Shown here: piece after piece, positions 1-5,536 of the stretch
Numbering within the stretch: position 1 is the stretch's first letter
How the letters are laid out: each line of letters starts with the position of its first letter
Assembly (NCBI GenBank): GCA_051960855.1
Contig: JBQCDV010000030.1
Coordinates: forward strand, 1 to 9,187
Source: JBQCDV01 sp051960855
GTDB taxonomy: Bacteria > Actinomycetota > Actinomycetes > JAJZTN01
DNA length: 9,187 nucleotides
Direction: 5' to 3'
Notes under the pieces: generated by a model
The model's database searches: none
Told to the model about the DNA's origin: nothing
The model's input: the letters and a program-made list of their open reading frames with translations, nothing else
Translations under genes and position numbers: made by a program

Positions 1-179
1 AGGGACTGGTCAACTTCGCCCAGCAGGGCTACAGCGACTCCCCCGGCCCGCTGTCCCCGCACCTCTACTGGTGGAACGGCACCGGCTACGACCAGCTCAC
101 CCAGTACGACGACAAGGGCAACCCGCATGTCTACCTGACCGCGGAGTTCCAGGACGTCCTCGAGCGCGTCACGCCGTAG
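1..179 (+). CDS. 3' end of an unrecognised gene (5' end outside window)
   Basis: An open frame enters the window (first full codon at position 3) and ends at TAG 177-179, giving 58 C-terminal residues. Codon choice is strongly GC-ending, as expected for a real gene here. The peptide is polar and aromatic-rich (SPHLYWWNGTGYDQLTQYDD, then VYLTAEFQDVLERVTP at the end) with no transmembrane segment. The density of W, Y, G, N and D suggests an extracytoplasmic or beta-rich domain, but that is inference. I recognise no family. It converges on the minus-strand remnants that end at 215, with only 35 bp between. Confidence 0.7.
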   Translation, partial: GLVNFAQQGYSDSPGPLSPHLYWWNGTGYDQLTQYDDKGNPHVYLTAEFQDVLERVTP

Positions 180-182
180 GGT

Positions 183-212
183 CCCGGCCACGCCGGCAAC
201 TGGCCGCCGGGG
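183..212. terminator. possible weak hairpin between convergent ends
   Basis: cccggcca (183-190) can pair imperfectly with tggccgccgggg (201-212), with a 2-nt bulge and a loop of about 10 nt. There is no T tract. It lies in the 35-bp gap between the plus-strand gene end (179) and the minus-strand remnant end (215), where a bidirectional terminator would be expected. Weak support. Confidence 0.25.
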
Positions 213-214
213 CT

Positions 215-350
215 CTAGGCGTCGACCAGACCCAGCTGAGTCAGGATGCCGAGCTGGTCGCTGCTGCCCCATCGCTCGGCCAGTTTGCCGTCCTCGAACC
301 GACTGATCTGGACACCGCGGACACGGAAGCTCTTCCCCGTCGACGTCGAG
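215..350 (-). pseudogene. C-terminal remnant of a SnoaL-like ester cyclase
   Basis: On the minus strand a frame ending at TAG 217-215 encodes STGKSFRVRG, then VQISRFEDGKLAERWGSSDQ, then LGILTQLGLVDA. This is the typical last third of the SnoaL-like polyketide cyclase / ester cyclase fold (NTF2-like): the TGK-xxxRG strand, then a 'RFEDGK..ERW' strand pair, then a short 'LGIL.QLG' helix. The family is normally about 130-150 residues; only about 45 are present. The frame carries no family-like sequence above about position 347 and meets a stop at 392-394, which is the stop codon of the upstream antitoxin. The N-terminal two thirds are therefore missing and the fragment is fused, out of frame, to the start of a VapC gene. 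Almost certainly non-functional. Confidence 0.7.
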
Positions 351-404
351 CCTTCCCCGGACACCGGCGATGATGACGCAGGCGTCGAGGATCAGGCGTG
401 CCAC
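339..404 (-). pseudogene. VapC (PIN-domain) toxin, only the N-terminal ~20 codons remain
   Basis: A GTG at 404-402 opens a frame overlapping the end of the antitoxin by 13 nt and reads V/M-ARLILDACVIIAGVRGRLD. This is the classic first strand and helix of a PIN-domain ribonuclease: hydrophobic strand, then the first metal-binding Asp (residue 6) in an 'LDAxVII' motif, then 'RGRLD'. After about residue 21 the frame becomes arginine/proline-rich and unlike PIN, because the DNA from about 347 downward belongs to a SnoaL-like cyclase tail in another frame. The remaining acidic residues of the active site are lost, so no ribonuclease should be made. The overlap with the antitoxin is the usual vapBC arrangement. 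Confidence 0.6.
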
Positions 405-658
405 GGATCGGTGTCCAGGTCTTCGGAGGCGGCCTCGCGGGCAGCATCCACGCGGTCGGCCAGGGAGTCGTCCAGCGCTGGATGATCGCGCCAGCGCTCA
501 AACACCGCTCGCAGCGCAGCCCCGTTTGTTCGCGGTGCCGACGCGATCATGGCCACGCGTCGACCGGCGCGTGTGACCACAATGGTCTCGCCGTGCTCAG
601 CGGCGTCGAGCACCGCCGAGAAGTTCCGCGAGGCCTCAGATGCCGTCATCTCGCGCAT
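392..658 (-). CDS. Phd/YefM-family antitoxin, toxin partner broken
   Basis: An 88-residue ORF runs from ATG 658-656 to TGA 394-392. A TTG directly upstream (661-659) is a less likely start, and an inner ATG at residue 4 is also possible. The N-terminus MREMTASEASRNFSAVLDAA followed by EHGETIVVTRAGRRVAMI is the diagnostic Phd/YefM DNA-binding fold: a beta strand, the 'ASEASRNF..VLD' helix, then 'HGE.IVVTR.GRRVA'. The acidic C-terminal part (about residues 47-88: FERWRDHPALDDSLADRV and on) would be the toxin-wrapping tail. Known Phd-type antitoxins bind and neutralise a cognate toxin and repress their own promoter. Here the cognate VapC overlapping its 3' end is cut after about 20 codons. The antitoxin is an orphan but has an undamaged reading frame, so it may still bind DNA or cross-neutralise. 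Confidence 0.8.
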   Translation of the reverse strand: MREMTASEASRNFSAVLDAAEHGETIVVTRAGRRVAMIASAPRTNGAALRAVFERWRDHPALDDSLADRVDAAREAASEDLDTDPWHA

Positions 659-708
659 CAAATCAGAATGTCAGAGCCGTCCGTTGCCTCGTGCGCGATC
701 ACCCGATC
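659..708 (-). promoter_or_regulatory. possible promoter region of the orphan antitoxin
   Basis: Minus strand: CATTCT (670-665) sits 6 nt before ATG 658, close to the actinobacterial -10 consensus TANNNT except for its first base. It overlaps a short direct repeat TCTGA-CAT-TCTGA (675-663) that could form half-sites for the antitoxin. No Shine-Dalgarno is seen at the right distance, so a leaderless transcript is possible. Inference from short motifs only. Confidence 0.3.
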
Positions 709-840
709 CTACGGTCGTCGCACGTCCACCGGGCCCTTGATGATCTCGAAGTCTGCGAGGTTGTGAGTCACGAGTGGCCCCCCTCGGCCGAGGCCGTCGC
801 GCAATCGAGCTGTCGTCGCCCGGCGGGTGCGCGGCACTTC
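709..840 (-). pseudogene. C-terminal remnant of a second PIN-domain toxin
   Basis: A minus-strand frame ending at TAG 711-709 reads LRDGLGRGGPLVTHNLADFE and then IIKGPVDVRRP. 'PLVTHNLADF' is the hallmark last active-site strand of PIN-domain (VapC) toxins, where the T/D-N-x-x-D/H-F segment carries the final conserved polar and acidic residues. The tail length after it (about 11 residues) is normal. Upstream, between about 775 and 840, the frame stays open and still looks PIN-like in a degenerate way (VPRTRRATTARLRDGL), but no start, no first 'LD' strand and no central Glu are visible before the cbs terminator at 922-954. It lies upstream of the orphan antitoxin on the same strand, so the order is toxin tail, antitoxin, toxin head. 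Either these are two tandem decayed operons or the product of a duplication followed by deletion. Confidence 0.55.
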
Positions 841-921
841 TCGTCGCCGCGACGACAATCCGTCTGACCTTGCGTCGCGCGCAGGCGCACGCCGACTGAG
901 ACGGGCGGCCGAGCTCCGGCA

Positions 922-954
922 AAGAGCGACGCGAACGCCGTTCGCGTCGCTCTT
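922..954 (-). terminator. intrinsic terminator of cbs
   Basis: A perfect 15-bp inverted repeat (arms 922-936 and 940-954, loop gcc) lies 1 bp beyond the cbs stop codon. On the minus strand the hairpin is followed by T-GCC, so there is no real U tract. Such I-shaped hairpins are common terminators in actinobacteria. The inner bases gcgaacgccg recur in the terminator at 8283-8325. Confidence 0.75.
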
Positions 955-955
955 G

Positions 956-2320
956 TCAGCCCGCCAGGTGCCCGAGCAGGTCGGCGCGCGTCAGCACACC
1001 CACCGGCTTGCCGTCGTCGAGGACCAGCAGCGCGCTGCTGCCCTTGAGCGCGTCGACCGCGGCGGCGACCGGCTCACCGGTGCCGACGAGGGGCAGCGGA
1101 GCGCCCATGTGCCGCTCGACCCGGTCGCTGAGCTTGGCCTCGCCGCTGAAGAGCTTGTCGAGCAGGTCGCGCTCGCTCACCGACCCGGCCACCTCGCCGG
1201 CCATGACAGGCGGCTCGGCCTTGACGACCGGCATCTGGGACACGCCGTACTCACGCAGGATCGCGACGGCGTCGCGGACCGTCTCCGACGGGTGGGTGTG
1301 CACCAGCGCCGGGAGGTCGCCGGACTTGGTGTGCAGCACGTCGCCGACGGTGGCGGTGTCCTCGGAGTCGAGGAAGCCGTAGGAGGCCATCCACTCGTCG
1401 TTGAAGATCTTCGACAGGTAGCCGCGGCCGCCGTCGGGCAGCAGCACGACGACGACGTCGTCCGGACCGAGCTCGCGGGCGACCTCGAGAGCGGCGACCG
1501 TAGCCATGCCGCAGGAGCCACCGACGAGCAGGCCCTCCTCGCGGGCCAGGCGGCGGGTCATCGCGAAGTCGTCCTTGTCCGAGACCGCGACGATGCGGTC
1601 GGCCACGGCCTCGTCGTAGGCGGTCGGCCAGAAGTCCTCGCCCACGCCCTCGACGAGATAGGGCCGACCGGAGCCTCCCGAGTAGACCGAGCCCTCGGGG
1701 TCGGCGCCGACGACCTGCACGCGGCCGTCGCTGGCCTCCTTGAGGTAGCGCCCGATGCCACTGATCGTCCCGCCGGTCCCCACGCCAGTGACGAAGTGGG
1801 TGACGCGGCCTTCGGTCTGCTCCCAGATCTCCGGCCCCGTCGTCTCATAGTGGGAGCGCGGGTTGTTGGGGTTGGAGTACTGGTCGGGCTTCCAGGCGCC
1901 CTCGATCTCGCGGGCCAGCCGGTCGCTGACGTTGTAGTAGCTGTCCGGGTGCTCGGGCTCGACGGCGGTGGGACACACCACGACCTCGGCCCCGTAGGCC
2001 CGCAGGACGTTGCGCTTGTCCTCACTGACCTTGTCGGGGCAGACGAAGACACAGCGGTAGCCCCGCTGCTGCGCCACCAGCGCAAGCCCGACTCCGGTGT
2101 TGCCCGACGTCGGCTCCACGATCGTGCCGCCCGGGTTGAGCAGCCCGGCCTCCTCGGCGGCGTCGATCATCCGGACGGCGATCCGGTCCTTCACCGACCC
2201 ACCGGGGTTGAGGTACTCCACCTTCGCCAACACGGTCGCCGAGATCCCCTCGGTGACGTGGTTGAGGCGGACGAGCGGAGTGTTGCCGATGAGCTCGACG
2301 ACGTCGTTGGCGTAGCGCAC
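956..2320 (-). CDS. cbs: cystathionine beta-synthase
   Basis: 454 residues, GTG start (2320-2318). PLP-dependent fold-type II enzyme that condenses L-serine with L-homocysteine to cystathionine in reverse transsulfuration, in the cytosol; related enzymes can also act as O-acetylserine sulfhydrylases. Visible motifs: 'NPGGSVKDR' with the PLP lysine K44, the phosphate/substrate loop 'TSGNTG' (71-76), the phosphate-binding 'GTGGTISG' (181-188), and 'GGSCG' (267-271) with the Ser that contacts the pyridine nitrogen. Residues about 325-452 form a tandem pair of CBS domains (a Bateman module), as in the 464-residue mycobacterial Rv1077; there is no N-terminal heme domain. The vapC stop lies 9 bp upstream, so co-transcription is possible. 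However, TAGGCT 6 nt before the GTG suggests its own leaderless promoter, and no good Shine-Dalgarno is present. Terminated by the hairpin at 922-954. Confidence 0.95.
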   Translation of the reverse strand: MRYANDVVELIGNTPLVRLNHVTEGISATVLAKVEYLNPGGSVKDRIAVRMIDAAEEAGLLNPGGTIVEPTSGNTGVGLALVAQQRGYRCVFVCPDKVSEDKRNVLRAYGAEVVVCPTAVEPEHPDSYYNVSDRLAREIEGAWKPDQYSNPNNPRSHYETTGPEIWEQTEGRVTHFVTGVGTGGTISGIGRYLKEASDGRVQVVGADPEGSVYSGGSGRPYLVEGVGEDFWPTAYDEAVADRIVAVSDKDDFAMTRRLAREEGLLVGGSCGMATVAALEVARELGPDDVVVVLLPDGGRGYLSKIFNDEWMASYGFLDSEDTATVGDVLHTKSGDLPALVHTHPSETVRDAVAILREYGVSQMPVVKAEPPVMAGEVAGSVSERDLLDKLFSGEAKLSDRVERHMGAPLPLVGTGEPVAAAVDALKGSSALLVLDDGKPVGVLTRADLLGHLAG

Positions 2321-2332
2321 CCCGAAAGCCTA
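2321..2332 (-). promoter_or_regulatory. candidate -10 of a leaderless cbs promoter
   Basis: Minus strand TAGGCT (2332-2327) matches the actinobacterial -10 consensus TANNNT, and its first three bases are the vapC stop codon. Six bases (TTCGGG) separate it from the cbs GTG at 2320, which would put transcription start at or beside the start codon. No clear -35 is seen. Confidence 0.4.
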
Positions 2333-2722
2333 CGTGCGGCCGGGAGCGACCACTCGCAGCCCGGCCAGCGCGGCCGCCTCCAACATGCGCGGGTCGTAGG
2401 TGACGACGATGACGCCCGGGCCCAGCATCGTGGCCGTCCCCAGGTGGATGGCGTCCAGCGAGCGAAGCTCCGGCGGAGCCAGGGCCGCCGCGGTGGCCAG
2501 CACCGAGTCGTCCAGCCGGACGGTCGCGACCTCGGCCAGGACGTCGACGGCGTCCTGGGACGCCTGCAACCCCACGCGACGGGCAGCGCGGACGAGCTCC
2601 ACGCGAGTGAGCGCACTCGTGACGACGGGCCCGTCGGCCTCCGCGAGCCAGCTGCGAAGGGCTGAGGACTCGGTCTCCCGTACCACGAGCTTCAGCAGAG
2701 CGCTGGTGTCGAGATAGATCAC
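2330..2722 (-). CDS. vapC: VapC-type PIN-domain ribonuclease toxin
   Basis: 130 residues, a normal VapC length; GTG start at 2722-2720. PIN-domain Mg2+-dependent ribonucleases cleave specific RNAs (tRNA or rRNA in characterised VapCs) when not bound by antitoxin. The active-site acids are all present: D5 in 'MIYLDTSALL', E42 in 'TRVELVRA', D90 in 'SLDAIHLG', and the late D110 in 'VTYDPRM'. No frameshift or missing residue, so it should be active. Its start codon overlaps the antitoxin stop in GTGA (2722-2719), implying translational coupling. The end of the gene lies 9 bp before cbs. The RNA target cannot be read from sequence. Confidence 0.9.
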   Translation of the reverse strand: MIYLDTSALLKLVVRETESSALRSWLAEADGPVVTSALTRVELVRAARRVGLQASQDAVDVLAEVATVRLDDSVLATAAALAPPELRSLDAIHLGTATMLGPGVIVVTYDPRMLEAAALAGLRVVAPGRT

Positions 2723-2997
2723 CGCTCGTCGCGCCGCATGTCCTCGAGGACGGCGGAGAGATAGGGAGACCCGGCGGCTGGCTCGCGTGGTTCGAAGTCA
2801 GCCAGGGCACGTTCGCCGGCCGCCTCAATGACGAGACCCCGCTCGACGAGATCCGACCAGACCGTGTCCACGACCGGCACGAGGCGGGCGACGGGGCGGC
2901 CGCGATCCGTCACCTCGAAGCTCTCCCCTTGGCGGACGCGCCGGAGGAAGGAGCTCGCGTGCTGGCGCAACTCGCGGACGCCGATGCGCTCCGTCAT
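2719..2997 (-). CDS. vapB: Phd/YefM-type antitoxin of the vapBC pair
   Basis: 92 residues, ATG at 2997-2995. The N-terminal half (MTERIGVRELRQHASSFLRR, then VRQGESFEVTDRGRPVARLV) is the Phd/YefM dimerisation and DNA-binding fold: 'GVRELRQHAS.FL..V..GE.FEVTDRGRPVA'. The C-terminal half (about residues 44-92), rich in acidic and aromatic/hydrophobic residues and ending YLSAVLEDMRRDER, is the usual toxin-neutralising tail. It is the first gene of the operon, overlaps vapC by 4 nt, and has a 7-bp palindrome directly upstream that is well placed for autorepression by the VapB-VapC complex. It differs clearly from the orphan antitoxin at 392-658, so it is not a recent copy of it. Confidence 0.9.
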   Translation of the reverse strand: MTERIGVRELRQHASSFLRRVRQGESFEVTDRGRPVARLVPVVDTVWSDLVERGLVIEAAGERALADFEPREPAAGSPYLSAVLEDMRRDER

Positions 2998-3014
2998 GTG
3001 CTACACGGTAGCAC
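2998..3014. promoter_or_regulatory. vapBC operator palindrome overlapping its promoter
   Basis: Perfect inverted repeat gtgctac-acg-gtagcac (7-bp arms, 3-bp centre) directly abutting the vapB ATG. On the minus strand it contains TGCTACCGT (3013-3005), an extended -10 (TGN-TANNNT), whose hexamer ends 7 nt before the ATG, so the transcript would start at or next to the start codon (leaderless). Binding of the toxin-antitoxin complex here would block RNA polymerase directly. The SGNH hydrolase gene starts 47 bp away on the other strand and could be affected too. Confidence 0.65.
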
Positions 3015-3060
3015 TTGGGCCTCCCGCTACTGGGTGACCGCGGGTGCGAAGATCGGTCGC

Positions 3061-4182
3061 ATGAGGGGCACGACCACCGTCACGCGAGCACGAGCGGCCC
3101 GGCGTATCGCCGCACGCGCCGCGATCGGAGCCGCGGTCGGCGGGGGCGGTGCCGGCCTGCTGGGCGGCCTCGGCCTCGGACTGCTCGCCACGCAGGCGCA
3201 GCTCGCGCGCCGCCGGATCCCCGCTGCGACCCTCGTGCCGCCGCAGGTCGACGGGCGCTACGGCAGGTTCGGCGCACGCCGGGACCTGACCGAGCCGCCC
3301 CTGCACATGGCGATGCTCGGCGACTCCTCAGCGGCCGGCTACGGCTGTGAACGCCCGGAGCAGACACCGGCCGCGCTGCTGGCCCAGGGCCTCGCCGAAG
3401 CCCTCGGCCGCCAGGTCGAGCTCCGCTCCCGCGCGATCGTGGGGGCCCGCAGCTCTGACCTGTCCGCGCAGGTCGCGGCCCTCGGCGACTGGCACGCCGA
3501 CATCGCCGTCATGATGATCGGCGCGAACGACGTCACCCACCGCGTGCGCCCGTCAGCGGCGGTCGCCTCCCTCGAGAAGGTCGTCCGGGACCTGCGCTCC
3601 CGCGGCACCCAGGTGGTCGTCGGGACCTGTCCCGACCTCGGCACCATCACCCCCGTGGCCCAGCCGCTGCGAGCCATCGCGCGCCGGTGGAGCCGACGCC
3701 TCGCCGCCGCCCAGACCATCGCCGTCGTCGCAGCAGGCGGTCGCACCGTGTCCTTGGGCGACCTGCTCGGGCCGGAGTTCGCCGCCGCACCGCACGTCAT
3801 GTTTGGCCCCGACCGCTTCCACCCCTCTCCCGACGGCTACTCGGCCGCCGCGATGGCGCTGCTGCCGTCGGCGTGCGCCGCCGTCGGAGCGCTGCCTGCC
3901 GACTTCGACGCGGAGGCGACCCCCCATCCCGAACGCCGCCCGCGCATCCTCCCCCTCGTCCCCGGCCGACTGCGCCGCGCGGGGATCCGTCCCGTGGCCG
4001 TTGCTGCCGCCCAGGCCGCCGACGAGCCCGGCACCGAGGTTGCGGCCGTCGAGGTGCGCGGCTCCGACCGGGGACGCCGGGGCCCGTGGGCGCGACTGCG
4101 GGTCCTACCGCGCCGGCGTCCGGCCGACAGTGCGGTGGCGGTGGCCGACGACCTCGCGACACCCGCCCCTACTGACGAGTAA
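3061..4182 (+). CDS. membrane-anchored SGNH/GDSL hydrolase
   Basis: 373 residues from ATG 3061; the frame is open further upstream but would overlap the vapBC operator and promoter. Likely an exported esterase or lipase that uses a Ser-His-Asp triad. An arginine-rich N-terminus (TRARAARRIAARAA) is followed by a Gly/Ala/Leu hydrophobic stretch (about 22-45), a signal anchor. The SGNH blocks are in order: block I 'LGDSSAAGYG' with nucleophile S89, the block II region 'VGARSSDL' (Gly 128), block III 'IGAND' (N156), block V 'DRFHPSPDGY' with D251 and H254. Residues about 277-373 form an Arg/Pro/Ala-rich, probably disordered tail. The same type of protein (Rv1075c) sits between a thiolase and cbs in M. 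tuberculosis. The Shine-Dalgarno is weak. The thiolase starts 47 bp downstream on the same strand, so the two may form an operon. Substrate unknown. Confidence 0.9.
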   Translation: MRGTTTVTRARAARRIAARAAIGAAVGGGGAGLLGGLGLGLLATQAQLARRRIPAATLVPPQVDGRYGRFGARRDLTEPPLHMAMLGDSSAAGYGCERPEQTPAALLAQGLAEALGRQVELRSRAIVGARSSDLSAQVAALGDWHADIAVMMIGANDVTHRVRPSAAVASLEKVVRDLRSRGTQVVVGTCPDLGTITPVAQPLRAIARRWSRRLAAAQTIAVVAAGGRTVSLGDLLGPEFAAAPHVMFGPDRFHPSPDGYSAAAMALLPSACAAVGALPADFDAEATPHPERRPRILPLVPGRLRRAGIRPVAVAAAQAADEPGTEVAAVEVRGSDRGRRGPWARLRVLPRRRPADSAVAVADDLATPAPTDE

Positions 4183-4219
4183 CCTGACGCGCGACCAGCA
4201 GTGCCGCTGCGCCGTTCCC

Positions 4220-4224
4220 GGAGG
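4220..4224 (+). promoter_or_regulatory. Shine-Dalgarno deciding the GTG start of the thiolase
   Basis: GGAGG at 4220-4224 lies 5 nt before GTG 4230. No in-frame ATG occurs nearby that would keep the conserved N-terminus PEAVIVATARSPIG, so this site fixes the start. Confidence 0.75.
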
Positions 4225-4229
4225 TTCCC

Positions 4230-5450
4230 GTGCCTGAGGCCGTCATCGTCGCCACCGCCCGCTCCCCGATCGGTCGTGCCGGGAAGGGCTCCCTTAAGGA
4301 CGTCCGCCCCGACGACCTGACCGCGACGATCGTGCGCGCCGCGCTGGACAAGGTGCCGCAGCTCGACCCGAGCGAGATCGACGACCTGATGCTCGGCTGC
4401 GGGCTGCCCGGCGGCGAGCAGGGCTTCAACATGGGCCGCGTCGTGGCCACGCTGCTCGGCTACGACCACCTGCCGGCCCTCACCGTTACCCGCTACTGCT
4501 CCTCGAGCCTCCAGACCACGCGGATGGCGATGCACGCGATCAAGGCCGGGGAGGGCGACGTCTTCATCAGCGCCGGTGTCGAGTGCGTCAGCCGCTACGC
4601 CAAGGGCAACTCCGACACGCTGCCCGACACGATGAACCCCGTCTTCGCCCAGGCCGGCGAGCGCAACAAGCAGCGCGCGCAGGGCGGGGCGCCGGTGTGG
4701 CACGACCCGCGCGAGGACGGCAACCTGCCCGACATCTACCTGGCGATGGGCCAGACCGCGGAGAACCTCGCCGGCCTGAAGGGCATCACGCGCGAGATGC
4801 AGGACGAGTTCGGTGTGCGCAGCCAGAACCTCGCCGAGAACGCGATCGCCAACGGCTTCTGGGCCCGCGAAATCACGCCCGTCACGCTGCCCGACGGCAC
4901 GGTCGTCTCCGCCGACGACGGCCCGCGCCCCGGCGTCACGATGGAGGGCGTCTCGCAGCTGCAGCCGGTCTTCCGCCCCGACGGCACCGTGACCGCCGGC
5001 AACTGCTGCCCCCTCAACGACGGCGCCGCCGCGGTCATCGTCATGAGCGACACGAAGGCCCGCGAGCTCGGCATCACGCCCCTGGCGCGGATCGTCTCCA
5101 CCGGGGTGTCGGCGCTGTCGCCGGAGATCATGGGTCTCGGCCCGGTGGAAGCCTCCAAGCAGGCCCTCGCCCGAGCCGGCATGAGCATCGACGACGTCGA
5201 CCTGGTCGAGATCAACGAGGCCTTCGCCGCCCAGGTGATCCCGAGCTACCAGGACCTGGGCATCGACCTCGACCGCCTCAACGTCAACGGCGGCTCGATC
5301 GCGGTCGGCCACCCCTTCGGCATGACGGGCGCCCGCATCACCACGACGCTGCTGAACTCCCTCGACTTCCACGACAAGCAGATCGGCCTCGAGACGATGT
5401 GCGTCGGCGGCGGCCAGGGTATGGCGATGGTCCTGGAGCGCCTCAGCTGA
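4230..5450 (+). CDS. acetyl-CoA C-acyltransferase (thiolase, FadA3-like)
   Basis: 406 residues, GTG start with GGAGG 5 nt upstream. Thiolases either cleave 3-ketoacyl-CoA with CoA (beta-oxidation) or condense two acetyl-CoA; sequence alone does not decide between them. The N-terminal strand 'AVIVATARSPIGR' and three catalytic sites are present: nucleophile C90 in 'TRYCSSSLQT', the 'NEAFAA' loop (329-334) and H361 in 'VGHPFGMTGAR', and the second active Cys C391 in 'CVGGGQG'. 'LNDGAAAV' (262-269) is also standard. Length is normal. The neighbour order thiolase, SGNH hydrolase, cbs matches the M. tuberculosis region of fadA3 (Rv1074c), which supports orthology, but the name should be confirmed by a tree. 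Confidence 0.93.
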   Translation: MPEAVIVATARSPIGRAGKGSLKDVRPDDLTATIVRAALDKVPQLDPSEIDDLMLGCGLPGGEQGFNMGRVVATLLGYDHLPALTVTRYCSSSLQTTRMAMHAIKAGEGDVFISAGVECVSRYAKGNSDTLPDTMNPVFAQAGERNKQRAQGGAPVWHDPREDGNLPDIYLAMGQTAENLAGLKGITREMQDEFGVRSQNLAENAIANGFWAREITPVTLPDGTVVSADDGPRPGVTMEGVSQLQPVFRPDGTVTAGNCCPLNDGAAAVIVMSDTKARELGITPLARIVSTGVSALSPEIMGLGPVEASKQALARAGMSIDDVDLVEINEAFAAQVIPSYQDLGIDLDRLNVNGGSIAVGHPFGMTGARITTTLLNSLDFHDKQIGLETMCVGGGQGMAMVLERLS

Positions 5451-5477
5451 TTCCCGAACGCCGGAGCGACGGCTGAG

Positions 5478-5530
5478 GCCGGCTGCCTGCTGGCCGCCGG
5501 CTGCTGGCTGCTGGCTGCTGGCTGCTGGCC
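5478..5530. repeat. 7-bp tandem repeat (ggctgct x4) with hairpin potential
   Basis: Four exact copies of ggctgct occupy 5499-5526, preceded by related sequence (ggctgcctgctggccgcc, 5481-5498). gccggc occurs at 5478-5483 and 5496-5501 and can form a 6-bp stem with a 12-nt loop. The tract fills the 86-bp gap between the convergent ends of the thiolase and the 126-residue hypothetical gene, where termination in both directions would be needed. No T tract. Confidence 0.7.
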
Positions 5531-5536
5531 GCGGTG

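Noticed and set aside
671..922. Minus-strand ORF of 83 codons containing IVVAATRSAA
   Set aside because: IAAT-like text hinted at a PIN domain, but it lies in a different frame from the convincing PIN tail (PLVTHNLADF) and the rest is not protein-like; at most it is frameshifted debris.
827..2665. Long plus-strand open frame (612 codons) opposite cbs and vapC
   Set aside because: It is the antisense shadow of cbs: composition is dominated by R, G, D, V, A and H with no fold, while the minus strand gives perfect CBS motifs.
3837..5372. Long minus-strand open frame (511 codons) opposite the thiolase
   Set aside because: Antisense shadow of a strongly conserved thiolase; high GC makes such frames long.
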